DNA from: Pseudomonas sp. RIT-PI-q
GTDB lineage: Bacteria > Pseudomonadota > Gammaproteobacteria > Pseudomonadales > Pseudomonadaceae
Length of the DNA stretch: 64,000 nucleotides
Direction: 5' to 3'
Assembly: GCF_001297125.1 (NCBI RefSeq)
Contig: NZ_LHPC01000025.1
Coordinates: forward strand, 186,001-250,000
The notes beneath the pieces were generated by a model. That model was not told the origin of the DNA. It was given only the letters and a program-made list of their open reading frames with translations, and searched no databases. Of this stretch, positions 45,472 through 53,202 are shown piece by piece. How positions within the stretch are numbered: the stretch's first letter is position 1; the number at the start of each line of letters is the position of its first letter. The translations under genes were made by a program, and so were the position numbers.

Positions 45472-45747
45472 ATGCGTAAACCAGAACTCGCCGCCGCCAT
45501 CGCGGAAAAAGCAGATCTCACCAAAGAGCAGGCCAACCGCGTTCTCAACGCCGTTCTCGAAGAAATCACCGGCGCTCTGCACCGCAAGGACAGCGTTACG
45601 CTGGTAGGCTTCGGCACCTTCCTGCAACGCCACCGCGGGGCCCGCACCGGCAAAAACCCGCAAACCGGTGAGCCAGTGAAAATCAAGGCCAGCAACACCG
45701 TTGCCTTCAAGCCAGGCAAATCGTTGAAAGACAGCGTCAACCCGTAA
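45472..45747 (+). CDS. hupA: HU-family DNA-binding protein
   Basis: The 91-aa nucleoid protein has N-terminal MRKPELAAAIAEKADLTK and the family signature GFGTFLQRHRGARTGKNPQT (about 47-66), the DNA-bending arm with its Pro and Arg. It compacts and bends DNA without sequence preference. The symbol hupA is my recollection of the Pseudomonas HU copy next to the rubredoxin reductase; hupB or hupN are the other copies and this call is uncertain. A strong terminator follows. Confidence 0.9.
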   Translation: MRKPELAAAIAEKADLTKEQANRVLNAVLEEITGALHRKDSVTLVGFGTFLQRHRGARTGKNPQTGEPVKIKASNTVAFKPGKSLKDSVNP

Positions 45748-45783
45748 CACGCACCGACTGCCTGCATAGCGGGTGAGCGGAAT

Positions 45784-45824
45784 AAAAAATGGGCACGCCA
45801 ACGAGGTTGGGTGCCCATTTTTTT
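45784..45824 (+). terminator. Rho-independent terminator of the HU gene
   Basis: ATGGGCAC and GTGCCCAT form the outer stem and CCAAC/GTTGG the inner one, followed by TTTTTTT. A-runs on the left flank make it able to act on both strands. Confidence 0.93.
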
Positions 45825-45842
45825 GGCCGCAACACCGGTCCT

Positions 45843-45870
45843 TGTAGGAGCCGGCTTGCCGGCGAAAGCG
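45843..45870. repeat. Single REP sequence, variant
   Basis: TTGTAGGAGCCGGCTTGCCGGCGAAAGCGG: a core GCCGGCTTGCCGGC variant without a partner, between the HU terminator and the DUF6124 terminator. Confidence 0.8.
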
Positions 45871-45946
45871 GCGTGTCAGTCGACATCAATGTTGATAGAT
45901 GCGCTGGTTTTTGTGCTCCCAGCTGTGTGCTGGGCACCGTGACGCG

Positions 45947-45984
45947 AAAACCCCGATGGCCAGAACACTCCCATCGGGGTTATT
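45947..45984 (-). terminator. Rho-independent terminator of the DUF6124 gene
   Basis: AACCCCGATGG pairs with CCATCGGGGTT around an 11-base loop; on the minus strand TTTTCG follows. It lies 15 bp past the stop of the DUF6124 gene. Confidence 0.88.
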
Positions 45985-45998
45985 TACCGCTTGGTGAG

Positions 45999-46394
45999 TT
46001 AGCAGGCTGGGCTTTGTTGTTTGGTGAGAATCGCGGCCATTTCCGGTTCATCCAGATCATCCAGTGCTCGCTCCACCAACAAATGCACCCCGTCGGCCAT
46101 GCGGCTGAGTGCCAAAGCTACGGAGCGGCGTGAGCCGTCCACATCGTCAGCGAGGTTAGCGGCGATGGCACTGATGGACAACAGGTCTTCCGAGGCGTTG
46201 GCGAGGAGGGCTTCAGTGTTGATGTCCCGGCAGACGCTGAAGAGTTGGCCGTTGCGTTTCGGTGGTTTCTTTTCGGTTGGCGGGAAGTGATGGTCGAGGG
46301 CGCGTTCGGCGGCTTCGTTTAGTTTGTTTGAATCGGGGCTTTCATAGGGGGAGACCGGATCGGTGTCCGGCGGGTTTGGCGTTACTTTGCACAT
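45999..46394 (-). CDS. DUF6124 family protein
   Basis: This 131-aa protein of unknown function is widespread in Pseudomonas. It opens with the family motif VTPNPPDTDPVSPYESPDSN (about residues 4-23), then KLNEAAERALDHHF and the central DINTEALLANASEDLLSISA. The rest is helical with a Met/Ala pattern. The ATG at 46394 has AAGGA ten bases upstream; the frame is open to 46427, but the conserved MCKVTPNPP start argues for 46394. It is preceded by the structured element at 46447-46526 and ends at a strong terminator, so it forms its own unit. The family is sometimes repeated within a genome. Confidence 0.88.
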   Translation of the reverse strand: MCKVTPNPPDTDPVSPYESPDSNKLNEAAERALDHHFPPTEKKPPKRNGQLFSVCRDINTEALLANASEDLLSISAIAANLADDVDGSRRSVALALSRMADGVHLLVERALDDLDEPEMAAILTKQQSPAC

Positions 46395-46446
46395 AGTCTT
46401 CAATTCCTTGGGTGATGCTGACAACACTTCGCCGACTAAACGAAGG

Positions 46447-46526
46447 GGTGGCAGCTGTACGCAGGTTAGTCGGACCGGGGAATTGAAGAAGCCGGCGCAC
46501 CCGAAGGTGCCCTACGCACAGCCGCC
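46447..46526 (-). ncRNA. C4-antisense-RNA-like structured element before the DUF6124 gene
   Basis: On the minus strand GGCGGC and TGT (46526-46518) pair with ACA and GCCACC (46458-46447), interrupted by a small bulge. Inside is a hairpin GCACC-TTCG-GGTGC (46510-46497) with the very stable UUCG loop, which argues for the minus strand as the transcript. A segment CCGACTAA (46473-46466) in the element is the exact complement of TTAGTCGG (46439-46432), 38 bases before the DUF6124 start. This design, an RNA with a short antisense segment matching a site before the next gene, is that of C4 antisense RNA (Rfam RF01695). I recall similar sequence in other pseudomonads but could not check it. Confidence 0.55.
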
Positions 46527-46531
46527 ATCAA

Positions 46532-46554
46532 AAACAGGTAGGAACTACCTGTTT
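46532..46554 (-). terminator. Perfect 10-bp hairpin upstream of the C4-like element
   Basis: AAACAGGTAG and CTACCTGTTT pair perfectly around a three-base loop; on the minus strand TTTTTG follows. It could end a transcript arriving from the right, or be part of the C4-like RNA. Confidence 0.6.
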
Positions 46555-46795
46555 GAATGACGCTTGTGCAACTTCAATTACCGGCAGGCGACTAAACCCG
46601 ATCACTGATAGGCAGTGACAGGAACCAAGTTACCGAGCAGCTACGAGACGCACAAGCCGGCGGATTCTGGCGTAGCCGTAGGCAACGGCGCAAGGTGTTG
46701 TAGCTTGCAGGAAGTAACTTGCAAGGCTTTTAAACAAGTAATATCGAGCCGTGTTTAATGCGCTGGCACTGAACTCTCCTGTTGGCGTATCCGCG
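46555..46795. other. Intergenic stretch between the C4-like element and the lipase gene
   Basis: This is 240 bp with lower GC than the genes around it. It holds a second CGACTAAAC (46589-46597, copy of 46433-46441) and a small hairpin TCACTG/CAGTGA (about 46602-46618). The promoter of the DUF6124 unit should lie here; no confident box is seen. No gene is supported. Confidence 0.4.
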
Positions 46796-49132
46796 CTACA
46801 CAATCGAGTCAATATCCAAATGGTACGGGGCGCCCGGCGCAAACCCTCCCGTTATCGCCGCAATTGCCGCCTCATGGTCTTCGGGGTCTGGCGGAATCAT
46901 CGCCAGTTGTTCCTTGGCGGTATTTTCTGGGTGAGCTCTCCAACGAAGCAGACTGTCTTGCACCCACTCGGGCTGGTCAGCGTAGCTGCCATAAACTTCA
47001 GCCTCGGTGACCGTCTGACGGTGCAACGCGAACAGGCGAGCCTGGGTCTGCGCTATCTTTTCCCTTTCTTTTTTTAGAGTTTCCGTCTCTTGGATATTTT
47101 GCTGGTGATTGCGATGACCGGTGGGGTTTCCTTCAATGCGCCGATTGAGGTCGCGAAGTTGTTCATCGATGCTTTTCAACGCGCCGCTGATCCATTCGTA
47201 TTCATTTAGGGTGACCAGTGAACGCTTGAGTTCCTGCGCCTCCTGCCAACGACGCAGGCTCGCCCAGCAGGCAGGAATGTAACTGCTGACCATCGAGTGA
47301 TGGCCGTTATCTATCAGCTGCCGCAGGAATGAATCACGCTTGGGCAAGCCATTGATCTGTCGCAGCTCCTCGGCGCAGCCATGGTCGTTGATCGTGCTGC
47401 AACCCGGTTCCCAGAGAATAGAGGATCGGCGTCCATCGTCGAAGTCCACCGGCATGAAGTGACGTAATTGGCCGTGATGGCCATAAGGGTCACCCATGAA
47501 GTTGATGATCCCGCCGATGAAGAAAGCCAAACCACCGGCCGGCTGCAGGGCAAGCACCACCCCATGAGTGGCATACGACGGCAAGCGATTGGACGGCGTA
47601 TTCATCCAGGTGGAGGGAACGCTCGGCACCGGGTCGTTGTGGTTGACGATTCGGTGGTGGATGAGCGGCTTGGCGCCTTCGAGGAAGGTAGAATCGGCGG
47701 CGCGGGGGGCGCCGTAGGTGTAAAGCAAGATATCTGGGGTAAATCGTTTGTCGCGTCGCAACATCTCAGACAGGATTAACGCCACCGCCCCGCCCAGACT
47801 GTGCCCGGTAACCACCACTTTTTGTCCGCTAAAGAACTTATCCAGGTATTTCACAACAAACGCGTACGCTACCTTGGCAGCCCGATAAAAGCCGTTGTGC
47901 ACTTTGCCATCCCCTTCCTCGAAGGGTACTTGGTGGGCATCCGCATCAAGCCAAGCGTCGGGACCTATCTCACTGGTTCCCCTGACGCTCACCAATATCA
48001 GCCCGTCGTGATGAATGATGAAGGCCTGCGTGTCGGTATTGTTTGCTTGGTTGCGATCATCAAGGAAGTGCAGCTTGGTCGGATTTTCCTGCTGATCACC
48101 CAACTCAGGGGCATTGACCTCTGGGTACAACTGCGGGTCGAACGGCACCACTTCCAATCGTTTGGAGTAAGGCACCTCCTCATACAGCGGATAGTGCTTT
48201 GCGGTCTGTGTGGCATCGACTTGCCACAGCTCATCAAATTGCGGCAGGGCATGACCGAACCAGTTGCCGCTGCTGGGCTGCAACGGAAATGCAACGCTGT
48301 TCGTTTCTACGGGCTGGGTGTTCGGGTCTTGACCAAAGTCGGTGTAACTCAACGTCGACATCAGCGCCAATTGATAGAGGTTGAGTGCGCAAAATTCGTT
48401 GCCGGTCGACAGCATTGGGCGCAGTGCCCTCATCGGACGCACTTCCAGCACATGATGTTTGTTCGGCAGCAGGGCGATGCCCTTTGGCTTGGGCAGTGGC
48501 GGTGCAAATCCCAGCTCGACCATGGCCGTGTCCATCGGGCTGACGACAGCGCTCATCCCGCCATCCGGGGCACCTGGATTTTGAATCGTGAACGTTCTGG
48601 TTTTGGCAGGTTGGCGCATCAGCGTGTGCACCACCATGTTGGGTGGGTCACTGCGAAAGGCCAAGGGCGGCAAATGCGCTGCGTGCTTTACCAGCTCACT
48701 CACTTCAATCTGGTAGTAGGCGCCGGGATCAGCGAGGTCTTTTGCTGGGTTCTCTTGGGTGCGTATACCGGTTTTGTTGAAGAAGCGGGTTTTTTCGGCG
48801 CGTACTTGTAGTTCGGTGATGGGGAGTGGGTAGTTCGGTCTTTCACATAAAAACGAGTATGTTTTTTCACGACCGCTATATGGCTGACTCAGCTTGAGCA
48901 ATACCGGGCCACAGAAGTGGTTGTCTACCTTTCCGAAACCGGCTGCATCGAGTTTTCCTTTGTAAACGGTGTCTTCGTAATCAGTAACCTCGTAGGGCAA
49001 GCCAGCATAAGGTTTGCCGTTCCCCAACTCGTCTACTAACTGAAAACTCGTCGAATGACCGCGTAACGGGCAGGCGTGAATATTGCCACCCATAAATGGC
49101 GTATCACTCGCGGCTAAAGTTTCAATGCTCAT
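46796..49132 (-). CDS. Class 3 lipase, probable T6SS effector
   Basis: The 778-aa protein has an N-terminal region (1-200) starting NIHACPLRGHSTSFQLVDE, which looks like a T6SS-cargo leader, then a lipase_3 domain (about 370-540). The nucleophile elbow is VTGHSLGGAVAL with Ser445; FIIHHDGLILVSVRGT is the preceding strand and NDPVPSVP (about 520) likely holds the acidic residue. A charged coiled coil (about 650-725) follows. It would hydrolyse lipids of competing bacteria, as Tle-type effectors do; this is inferred from position behind vgrG and a DUF4123 gene. The start has a perfect AAGGAGG and overlaps the lipoprotein gene by 11 bp. No signal peptide is present. Confidence 0.85.
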   Translation of the reverse strand: MSIETLAASDTPFMGGNIHACPLRGHSTSFQLVDELGNGKPYAGLPYEVTDYEDTVYKGKLDAAGFGKVDNHFCGPVLLKLSQPYSGREKTYSFLCERPNYPLPITELQVRAEKTRFFNKTGIRTQENPAKDLADPGAYYQIEVSELVKHAAHLPPLAFRSDPPNMVVHTLMRQPAKTRTFTIQNPGAPDGGMSAVVSPMDTAMVELGFAPPLPKPKGIALLPNKHHVLEVRPMRALRPMLSTGNEFCALNLYQLALMSTLSYTDFGQDPNTQPVETNSVAFPLQPSSGNWFGHALPQFDELWQVDATQTAKHYPLYEEVPYSKRLEVVPFDPQLYPEVNAPELGDQQENPTKLHFLDDRNQANNTDTQAFIIHHDGLILVSVRGTSEIGPDAWLDADAHQVPFEEGDGKVHNGFYRAAKVAYAFVVKYLDKFFSGQKVVVTGHSLGGAVALILSEMLRRDKRFTPDILLYTYGAPRAADSTFLEGAKPLIHHRIVNHNDPVPSVPSTWMNTPSNRLPSYATHGVVLALQPAGGLAFFIGGIINFMGDPYGHHGQLRHFMPVDFDDGRRSSILWEPGCSTINDHGCAEELRQINGLPKRDSFLRQLIDNGHHSMVSSYIPACWASLRRWQEAQELKRSLVTLNEYEWISGALKSIDEQLRDLNRRIEGNPTGHRNHQQNIQETETLKKEREKIAQTQARLFALHRQTVTEAEVYGSYADQPEWVQDSLLRWRAHPENTAKEQLAMIPPDPEDHEAAIAAITGGFAPGAPYHLDIDSIV

Positions 49133-49925
49133 GGGTTTCCTCCTTGTTTTCCGTGCAGCCCGGGTAGATGGTGCAGATCCGTTCATCCAGCATCTTGAAG
49201 GTGCTGAAATCCTTGTGATTGCCGTAGCAAAACGCATATTGGTCTTCAAAGTTGTCTCCCATGCAGCGCTTCCATCCACCGGGCACTTTGATCCAGGTAT
49301 CGCCGATTGCTGGTCGTTCCACCTCGGCCAACGTGATTTTCAGCCTCACGGTTTTCCCCGGTAGCTGATCCAGCGTGTAAGCCGTAAAAGGACGACCTCT
49401 GATGACATTGCCTTGCGTATCGGTTTTTTTGCAGTCGAGGATTTTTGTGATGTAGCGCTTGGGGCCAACTGTGCGGAACAACCATTGGCACTGTCCGGAA
49501 AAACTGCCTTCGCCTTCAGAGTTGAAGTCGCCTTTGTATTTCTCAAGCAACTCATGGCGCACTGCGATTGAGATAAATTCGTAGGTGGTGTAACTGCGCT
49601 TGCTATCTCTGCCGATGACCCCAACGATTTTGACCTCTAAAAGGTTCAACGCCACCGGGCAGTTTTCAACCGTCCTGTACAGCTCTATCTCAGAAGTCGT
49701 TTCGTATTTCATCCCGATTTTGTTGAAACCGAGCTGAGCGTTTCTCCCTCCCGCGAGGGTGCATGTTTGCCCTTTGGCAGGAAGGTATACGGCCTTAAGT
49801 TCGTACGTGAAGTCAGGTGGAAAATCGGGAATGAAGGTAAAGGTGTCTGGCTTGCCAACAGCCGCACAACCCACGATCAGCGAAAGACAAGTGCCGAGGG
49901 CCAGTCTTTGAATGGCACGTTTCAT
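49122..49925 (-). CDS. Lipoprotein, probable immunity protein for the lipase
   Basis: The 267-aa protein has a lipoprotein signal (MKRAIQRLALGTCLSLIVGC, lipobox Cys20), so it should be anchored facing the periplasm. The mature part resembles no family I know. It has several cysteines (about six after Cys20) and beta-strand-like segments. The gene sits between the DUF4123 adaptor (4-bp ATGA overlap) and the lipase (11-bp overlap), a position where immunity proteins against periplasm-acting lipases are found. Such immunity proteins are often periplasmic or lipidated. Function is inferred from position and location only. ATG 49925 has AGGA nearby on the minus strand. Confidence 0.75.
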   Translation of the reverse strand: MKRAIQRLALGTCLSLIVGCAAVGKPDTFTFIPDFPPDFTYELKAVYLPAKGQTCTLAGGRNAQLGFNKIGMKYETTSEIELYRTVENCPVALNLLEVKIVGVIGRDSKRSYTTYEFISIAVRHELLEKYKGDFNSEGEGSFSGQCQWLFRTVGPKRYITKILDCKKTDTQGNVIRGRPFTAYTLDQLPGKTVRLKITLAEVERPAIGDTWIKVPGGWKRCMGDNFEDQYAFCYGNHKDFSTFKMLDERICTIYPGCTENKEETHEH

Positions 49926-50770
49926 ACAGGAGCATTTCCCTGCCAATACAGCACTTGCTCATACACCCGCTCAAAATGTTCCGCCGAGTCTTCTTCCGGC
50001 TTAGGGAGCCAAGCCTTGGGTGGGAGGTAACCCGGCGTTTGCAGGCTCTGCGTCAACAAAAAATGCACCTGCTCAGGTTGCTGCCAGCCCCATAAACGGG
50101 CCGTTTGAATCAAGCCCCACAACCAATCATCCACATTCAGCTGTGTGGCCAGGCGAGCCAAGGCGTCAGTGTGCTCACGGATCAGGTAACGGCGCGTGTT
50201 TTCGAACTGCACGTTTGAATAGACAGTTTCCGGCGTCGGGGTTTTCAACCAGGCGGGGTCGAGCGGCAGCGGATGTTCGCCAGGGTCAGGGTTATCAGTG
50301 ACCGTCCATTGATCAGCCTGCCAGTAACAGACGCTGGCAATCGGTCCAAGAAAATCGGCGCGCTGCTCAGGTTGCAGAAAGGTCAGGGCGCGCCCCAGTA
50401 CCCGATTATCGTGGAAGCGATACACCGCTTGATTCGGGCGCTCACCGACGATTAGCCGGTCGCGCCAGTGAGAGACCAAAACATCCAGGTCAATGTTGCT
50501 GGCACTTGCCAACCAGCCCCAATGACGCTCGGGCGTGTCGAGCAGTGCCTCGATGACCGGATGTTTGACGGTTCCCATCTGAAAAAGAAAAGGACCTGTT
50601 TGCGCCAGTGAATTAGCCACCGTGCCCACATACAGGCTGCGGTACTGATGGGCTCCCAGTTCGATGACCAGCGCCGTGCGCTCGTCGAGATGGCCGTCAG
50701 TGTCGAGCATCAGGTAGAGGTCCCGACCGGACCGGGATTGCTCGAGCAGCCATTGATCAAGTGTGTTCAT
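49922..50770 (-). CDS. DUF4123 T6SS adaptor protein (Tap/TEC type)
   Basis: The 282-aa protein matches the DUF4123 effector chaperone family, which loads effectors onto VgrG in the cytoplasm. Supporting segments are LYLMLDTDG (about 18), RSLYVGTVAN with GPFLFQMG (about 45-65), and HWGWLASASNIDLDVLVSHW (about 83-102), typical of the N-terminal lobe. FHDNRVL and SVCYWQAD follow. It overlaps vgrG by four bases (ATGA) and the lipoprotein gene by four bases. The most likely cargo is the lipase two genes downstream. Confidence 0.88.
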   Translation of the reverse strand: MNTLDQWLLEQSRSGRDLYLMLDTDGHLDERTALVIELGAHQYRSLYVGTVANSLAQTGPFLFQMGTVKHPVIEALLDTPERHWGWLASASNIDLDVLVSHWRDRLIVGERPNQAVYRFHDNRVLGRALTFLQPEQRADFLGPIASVCYWQADQWTVTDNPDPGEHPLPLDPAWLKTPTPETVYSNVQFENTRRYLIREHTDALARLATQLNVDDWLWGLIQTARLWGWQQPEQVHFLLTQSLQTPGYLPPKAWLPKPEEDSAEHFERVYEQVLYWQGNAPV

Positions 50771-52794
50771 GCCACTTCTCCAATGCTGCATTCGCCAGCG
50801 AAACACGCCTCGCAAAGCGGGCAGTAGTCCGCCGCCTGCTGCCGAGCGGCGGACACGATAGACAGTGGGCTGGCGATGACGGGATTGGGGTAGCTGGCCA
50901 CAGCCTGTGATGCCTGTAGCGGCCGAATACCCGTCAGTGGCGTACCGCCCTCGACGATGGCCACGCTGCTGAAAATCCCGCCGGCGTTGATGACGATGTG
51001 GTGACCACCCGCCGTTAGCGTCAGGCTCATGCCCGCGTCAATCACCACGTTGGTGGCGGTGACATGCGCCTGTTGACCGGCTTGGATAATGAGCGAACCC
51101 ACGGACGTCGTGCTGCTATCGCCGCTAATAGTGATCAGCTCATTACCGCCAATCACCGTGCTTCGCACACCTTGGGTGGTGTGCAACTCCTCACCCTTGA
51201 TCAGGCTGGTGCTGTTGTTGTTTACCTGCTCGAAGCGATCGTTGCTGATCAGGCTGTGGCTGTCGTTGAGGATCAGTTGCTCCATGTCGCGTTGGGCACG
51301 CAGGTAGATTTTTTCCTGCCCGGCGCGGTCTTCAATCGACAGTTCGTTGTAGCCGCCATTGCGCGGGGAGCTTTGGCTGCGCAGCACCGTTTTGGTCTTG
51401 TTCTCGGGCAGTTTATGAGCGACGGATGTGACCTTGTTGACCACGCAACCGGTGATGACCGGTTGGTCCGGATCGCCCTCCTGAAACGTCACGATTACTT
51501 CCATCCCGACGCGGGGGATGGTCACCGCACCAAACCCCGCACCTGCCCAACTCGATGAAACCCGCAGCCAGCAACTGCTTTTTTCGCTGTTGAGCCCGGC
51601 TCGATCCCAAGGCAGCTCGACACGAACCCGGCCGTGCTCATCGCAAAATATTTCCTCGCCGGGTGGCCCTGTGACGCGAGCGGTCTGGCAAACCAGTACA
51701 GGTCTGCGGGGAGGCAGCGGTGGGCGGTAGAGCACGTACGAAGGAATCGCAGTGAAGGTGTTGCGATAGCCCTGGGTGAATCCGTCGGCAGATTTGTCGT
51801 CGGTGATGAATGCCTCTTCCAGGGATTGCGGTTGTTTCCCTGTGTGATGGAGGCTGAGCAGTAACCACATATCGTTGCAGGCTTTGCGCGGATGGTCGGT
51901 CAGGTCGAACAAGTGACCGCTGCGCAGCGTCGGCTGATCACTTTCACCCTCGACCAACTGATAGTCGCTACGGTGTCGCTCCAGAGCCTGGCGCACGAGC
52001 TGTTTGGCATGTTCTTCAGTCTTCATCAAAAGCGGATAGCGATAGTCTTCCAGCACGGGGGTGAACTCGGCCGTGAAGCGCTGCTCCAGCAATAGGCTCG
52101 GGCGTTTCAGGTCGTAGTTACGACGTGTGACCGTGCTAGTGCGAGTGCTGAAGCCCATGGCGAACTGGTTGACGACCGGATGCTCGGCGACCATGCCAGC
52201 GTCTTGCCGATAGGGGGTTGCATCCAGCGTCGGGAAAAATACCTGGTCGTCGGTGAACACCAGCAAATGACCTTCTGGCGAATGCTGGTGATGCCATGCA
52301 ATACCGTCTTCGGCGCACAGGCGCTGGACGAACTCGAAGTCATTTTCCCCATATTGAGTGCAGAACTCGCGTTCGGCGCTGGTGCTGACATGGAAGGTAA
52401 ACACATCAGTCTGGATGCCATGCCCTTGGAGAACCTGAGTGATGATTTGCGGCACCGTCAGATTCTGGAAAATTCGCTGATCGTGACTGAGTTGCAAGTA
52501 GTACAGCGCAGGCACCAGGGTCAGGTGATAGCGGGTCAGGCGTATTCCGGATTCACTCACGAGCACGTTTTCGATGTGGCCATGAATGCCTTCGTTATTA
52601 GGGCCGAATTGAAGAAAAGCCGGTTGACCAAGCAAGCTTTCCAGATCGAAATCAGGGTACTCGCTGACCAGATCGACGCGGATGGCATACAGGGTGCTGA
52701 TGGCTTCGGTGCCTTCGAAGGCCAGTACTTTGAAATCGTTGCGAACCGTTGGGATCACGAGCGTGAAATGAGCTGAATTAGCCATTGCGAACAT
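50767..52794 (-). CDS. vgrG: Type VI secretion spike protein VgrG
   Basis: The 675-aa protein trimerises as the tip of the T6SS tube. The gp27-like part (about 1-360) has GHIENVLVSESG, YHLTLVPALYYLQLSHDQRI and the FCTQYGENDFEFVQRLCAED block. The gp5 OB part shows RVRVELPWDRAG, SSWAGAGFGAVTIPRVGMEV and EGDPDQPVITGCVVN (about 400-470). A needle of repeated beta strands (about 500-610) follows. There is no extra toxin domain. The C-terminus has a cysteine cluster CPLCEACFAGEC, possibly a metal site. ATG 52794 has AGGAT upstream; 52785 is an alternative. It heads the cassette and is divergent from tssA. Confidence 0.95.
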   Translation of the reverse strand: MFAMANSAHFTLVIPTVRNDFKVLAFEGTEAISTLYAIRVDLVSEYPDFDLESLLGQPAFLQFGPNNEGIHGHIENVLVSESGIRLTRYHLTLVPALYYLQLSHDQRIFQNLTVPQIITQVLQGHGIQTDVFTFHVSTSAEREFCTQYGENDFEFVQRLCAEDGIAWHHQHSPEGHLLVFTDDQVFFPTLDATPYRQDAGMVAEHPVVNQFAMGFSTRTSTVTRRNYDLKRPSLLLEQRFTAEFTPVLEDYRYPLLMKTEEHAKQLVRQALERHRSDYQLVEGESDQPTLRSGHLFDLTDHPRKACNDMWLLLSLHHTGKQPQSLEEAFITDDKSADGFTQGYRNTFTAIPSYVLYRPPLPPRRPVLVCQTARVTGPPGEEIFCDEHGRVRVELPWDRAGLNSEKSSCWLRVSSSWAGAGFGAVTIPRVGMEVIVTFQEGDPDQPVITGCVVNKVTSVAHKLPENKTKTVLRSQSSPRNGGYNELSIEDRAGQEKIYLRAQRDMEQLILNDSHSLISNDRFEQVNNNSTSLIKGEELHTTQGVRSTVIGGNELITISGDSSTTSVGSLIIQAGQQAHVTATNVVIDAGMSLTLTAGGHHIVINAGGIFSSVAIVEGGTPLTGIRPLQASQAVASYPNPVIASPLSIVSAARQQAADYCPLCEACFAGECSIGEVA

Positions 52795-53202
52795 GCGCTT
52801 ATCCTTTTGCCTTTTTATTACCTCGTCCTTGAGCTGGAAGTGAAAACAAAACTTGAGGCGCAAACCCCTTTTGGGCTTGAACCTGCATTAATTGCTGAAA
52901 CACGCTAACAAGGCATTGAAATGATTAATGTAGGAAAGCTCTCCTACATTGGTCAGAAACTTCCCGTATTGCAGGATGTTGCATAAGAGACGGAATTGCA
53001 TGGCGGTAACTATTCCTACTTCAAAGTGCCATTAATCCGATGGCTCTTTAATTAACAGCTTTCATTTCTATGCATTTTCAGAAGCGTCCTACATTTTTCC
53101 TTTTCTATTTTTGTCATTCTCTGTGCCGGCTTCGGCTACAGGGTGATTGCCTCATTGAAACTCTAATTGGCGATTGACCCTAATTCTTAATAAAGGCCAT
53201 GG
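52795..53202. other. Divergent promoter region of the T6SS locus
   Basis: This is 408 bp of AT-rich sequence. It contains a perfect inverted repeat at 52927-52950 (see next entry) and a possible 21-codon frame (52921-52986, with AAGG upstream). I looked for sigma-54 sites (GG-N10-GC with TGGC and TTGC) and found none that is convincing. The last gene of the window, a sigma-54 activator, would be expected to act on such sites. Confidence 0.5.
52927..52950. repeat. Perfect 9-bp inverted repeat
   Basis: AATGTAGGA and TCCTACATT are separated by AAGCTC. The palindrome sits 133 bp before vgrG and 253 bp before tssA. It could be an operator or an RNA hairpin; it is not followed by a T-run. Confidence 0.7.

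Noticed and set aside
46630..46842. A 70-codon minus-strand frame between the C4-like element and the lipase
   Set aside because: It overlaps the end of the lipase gene in another frame, has no clear ribosome site, and its Arg/Ala/Leu composition looks random.
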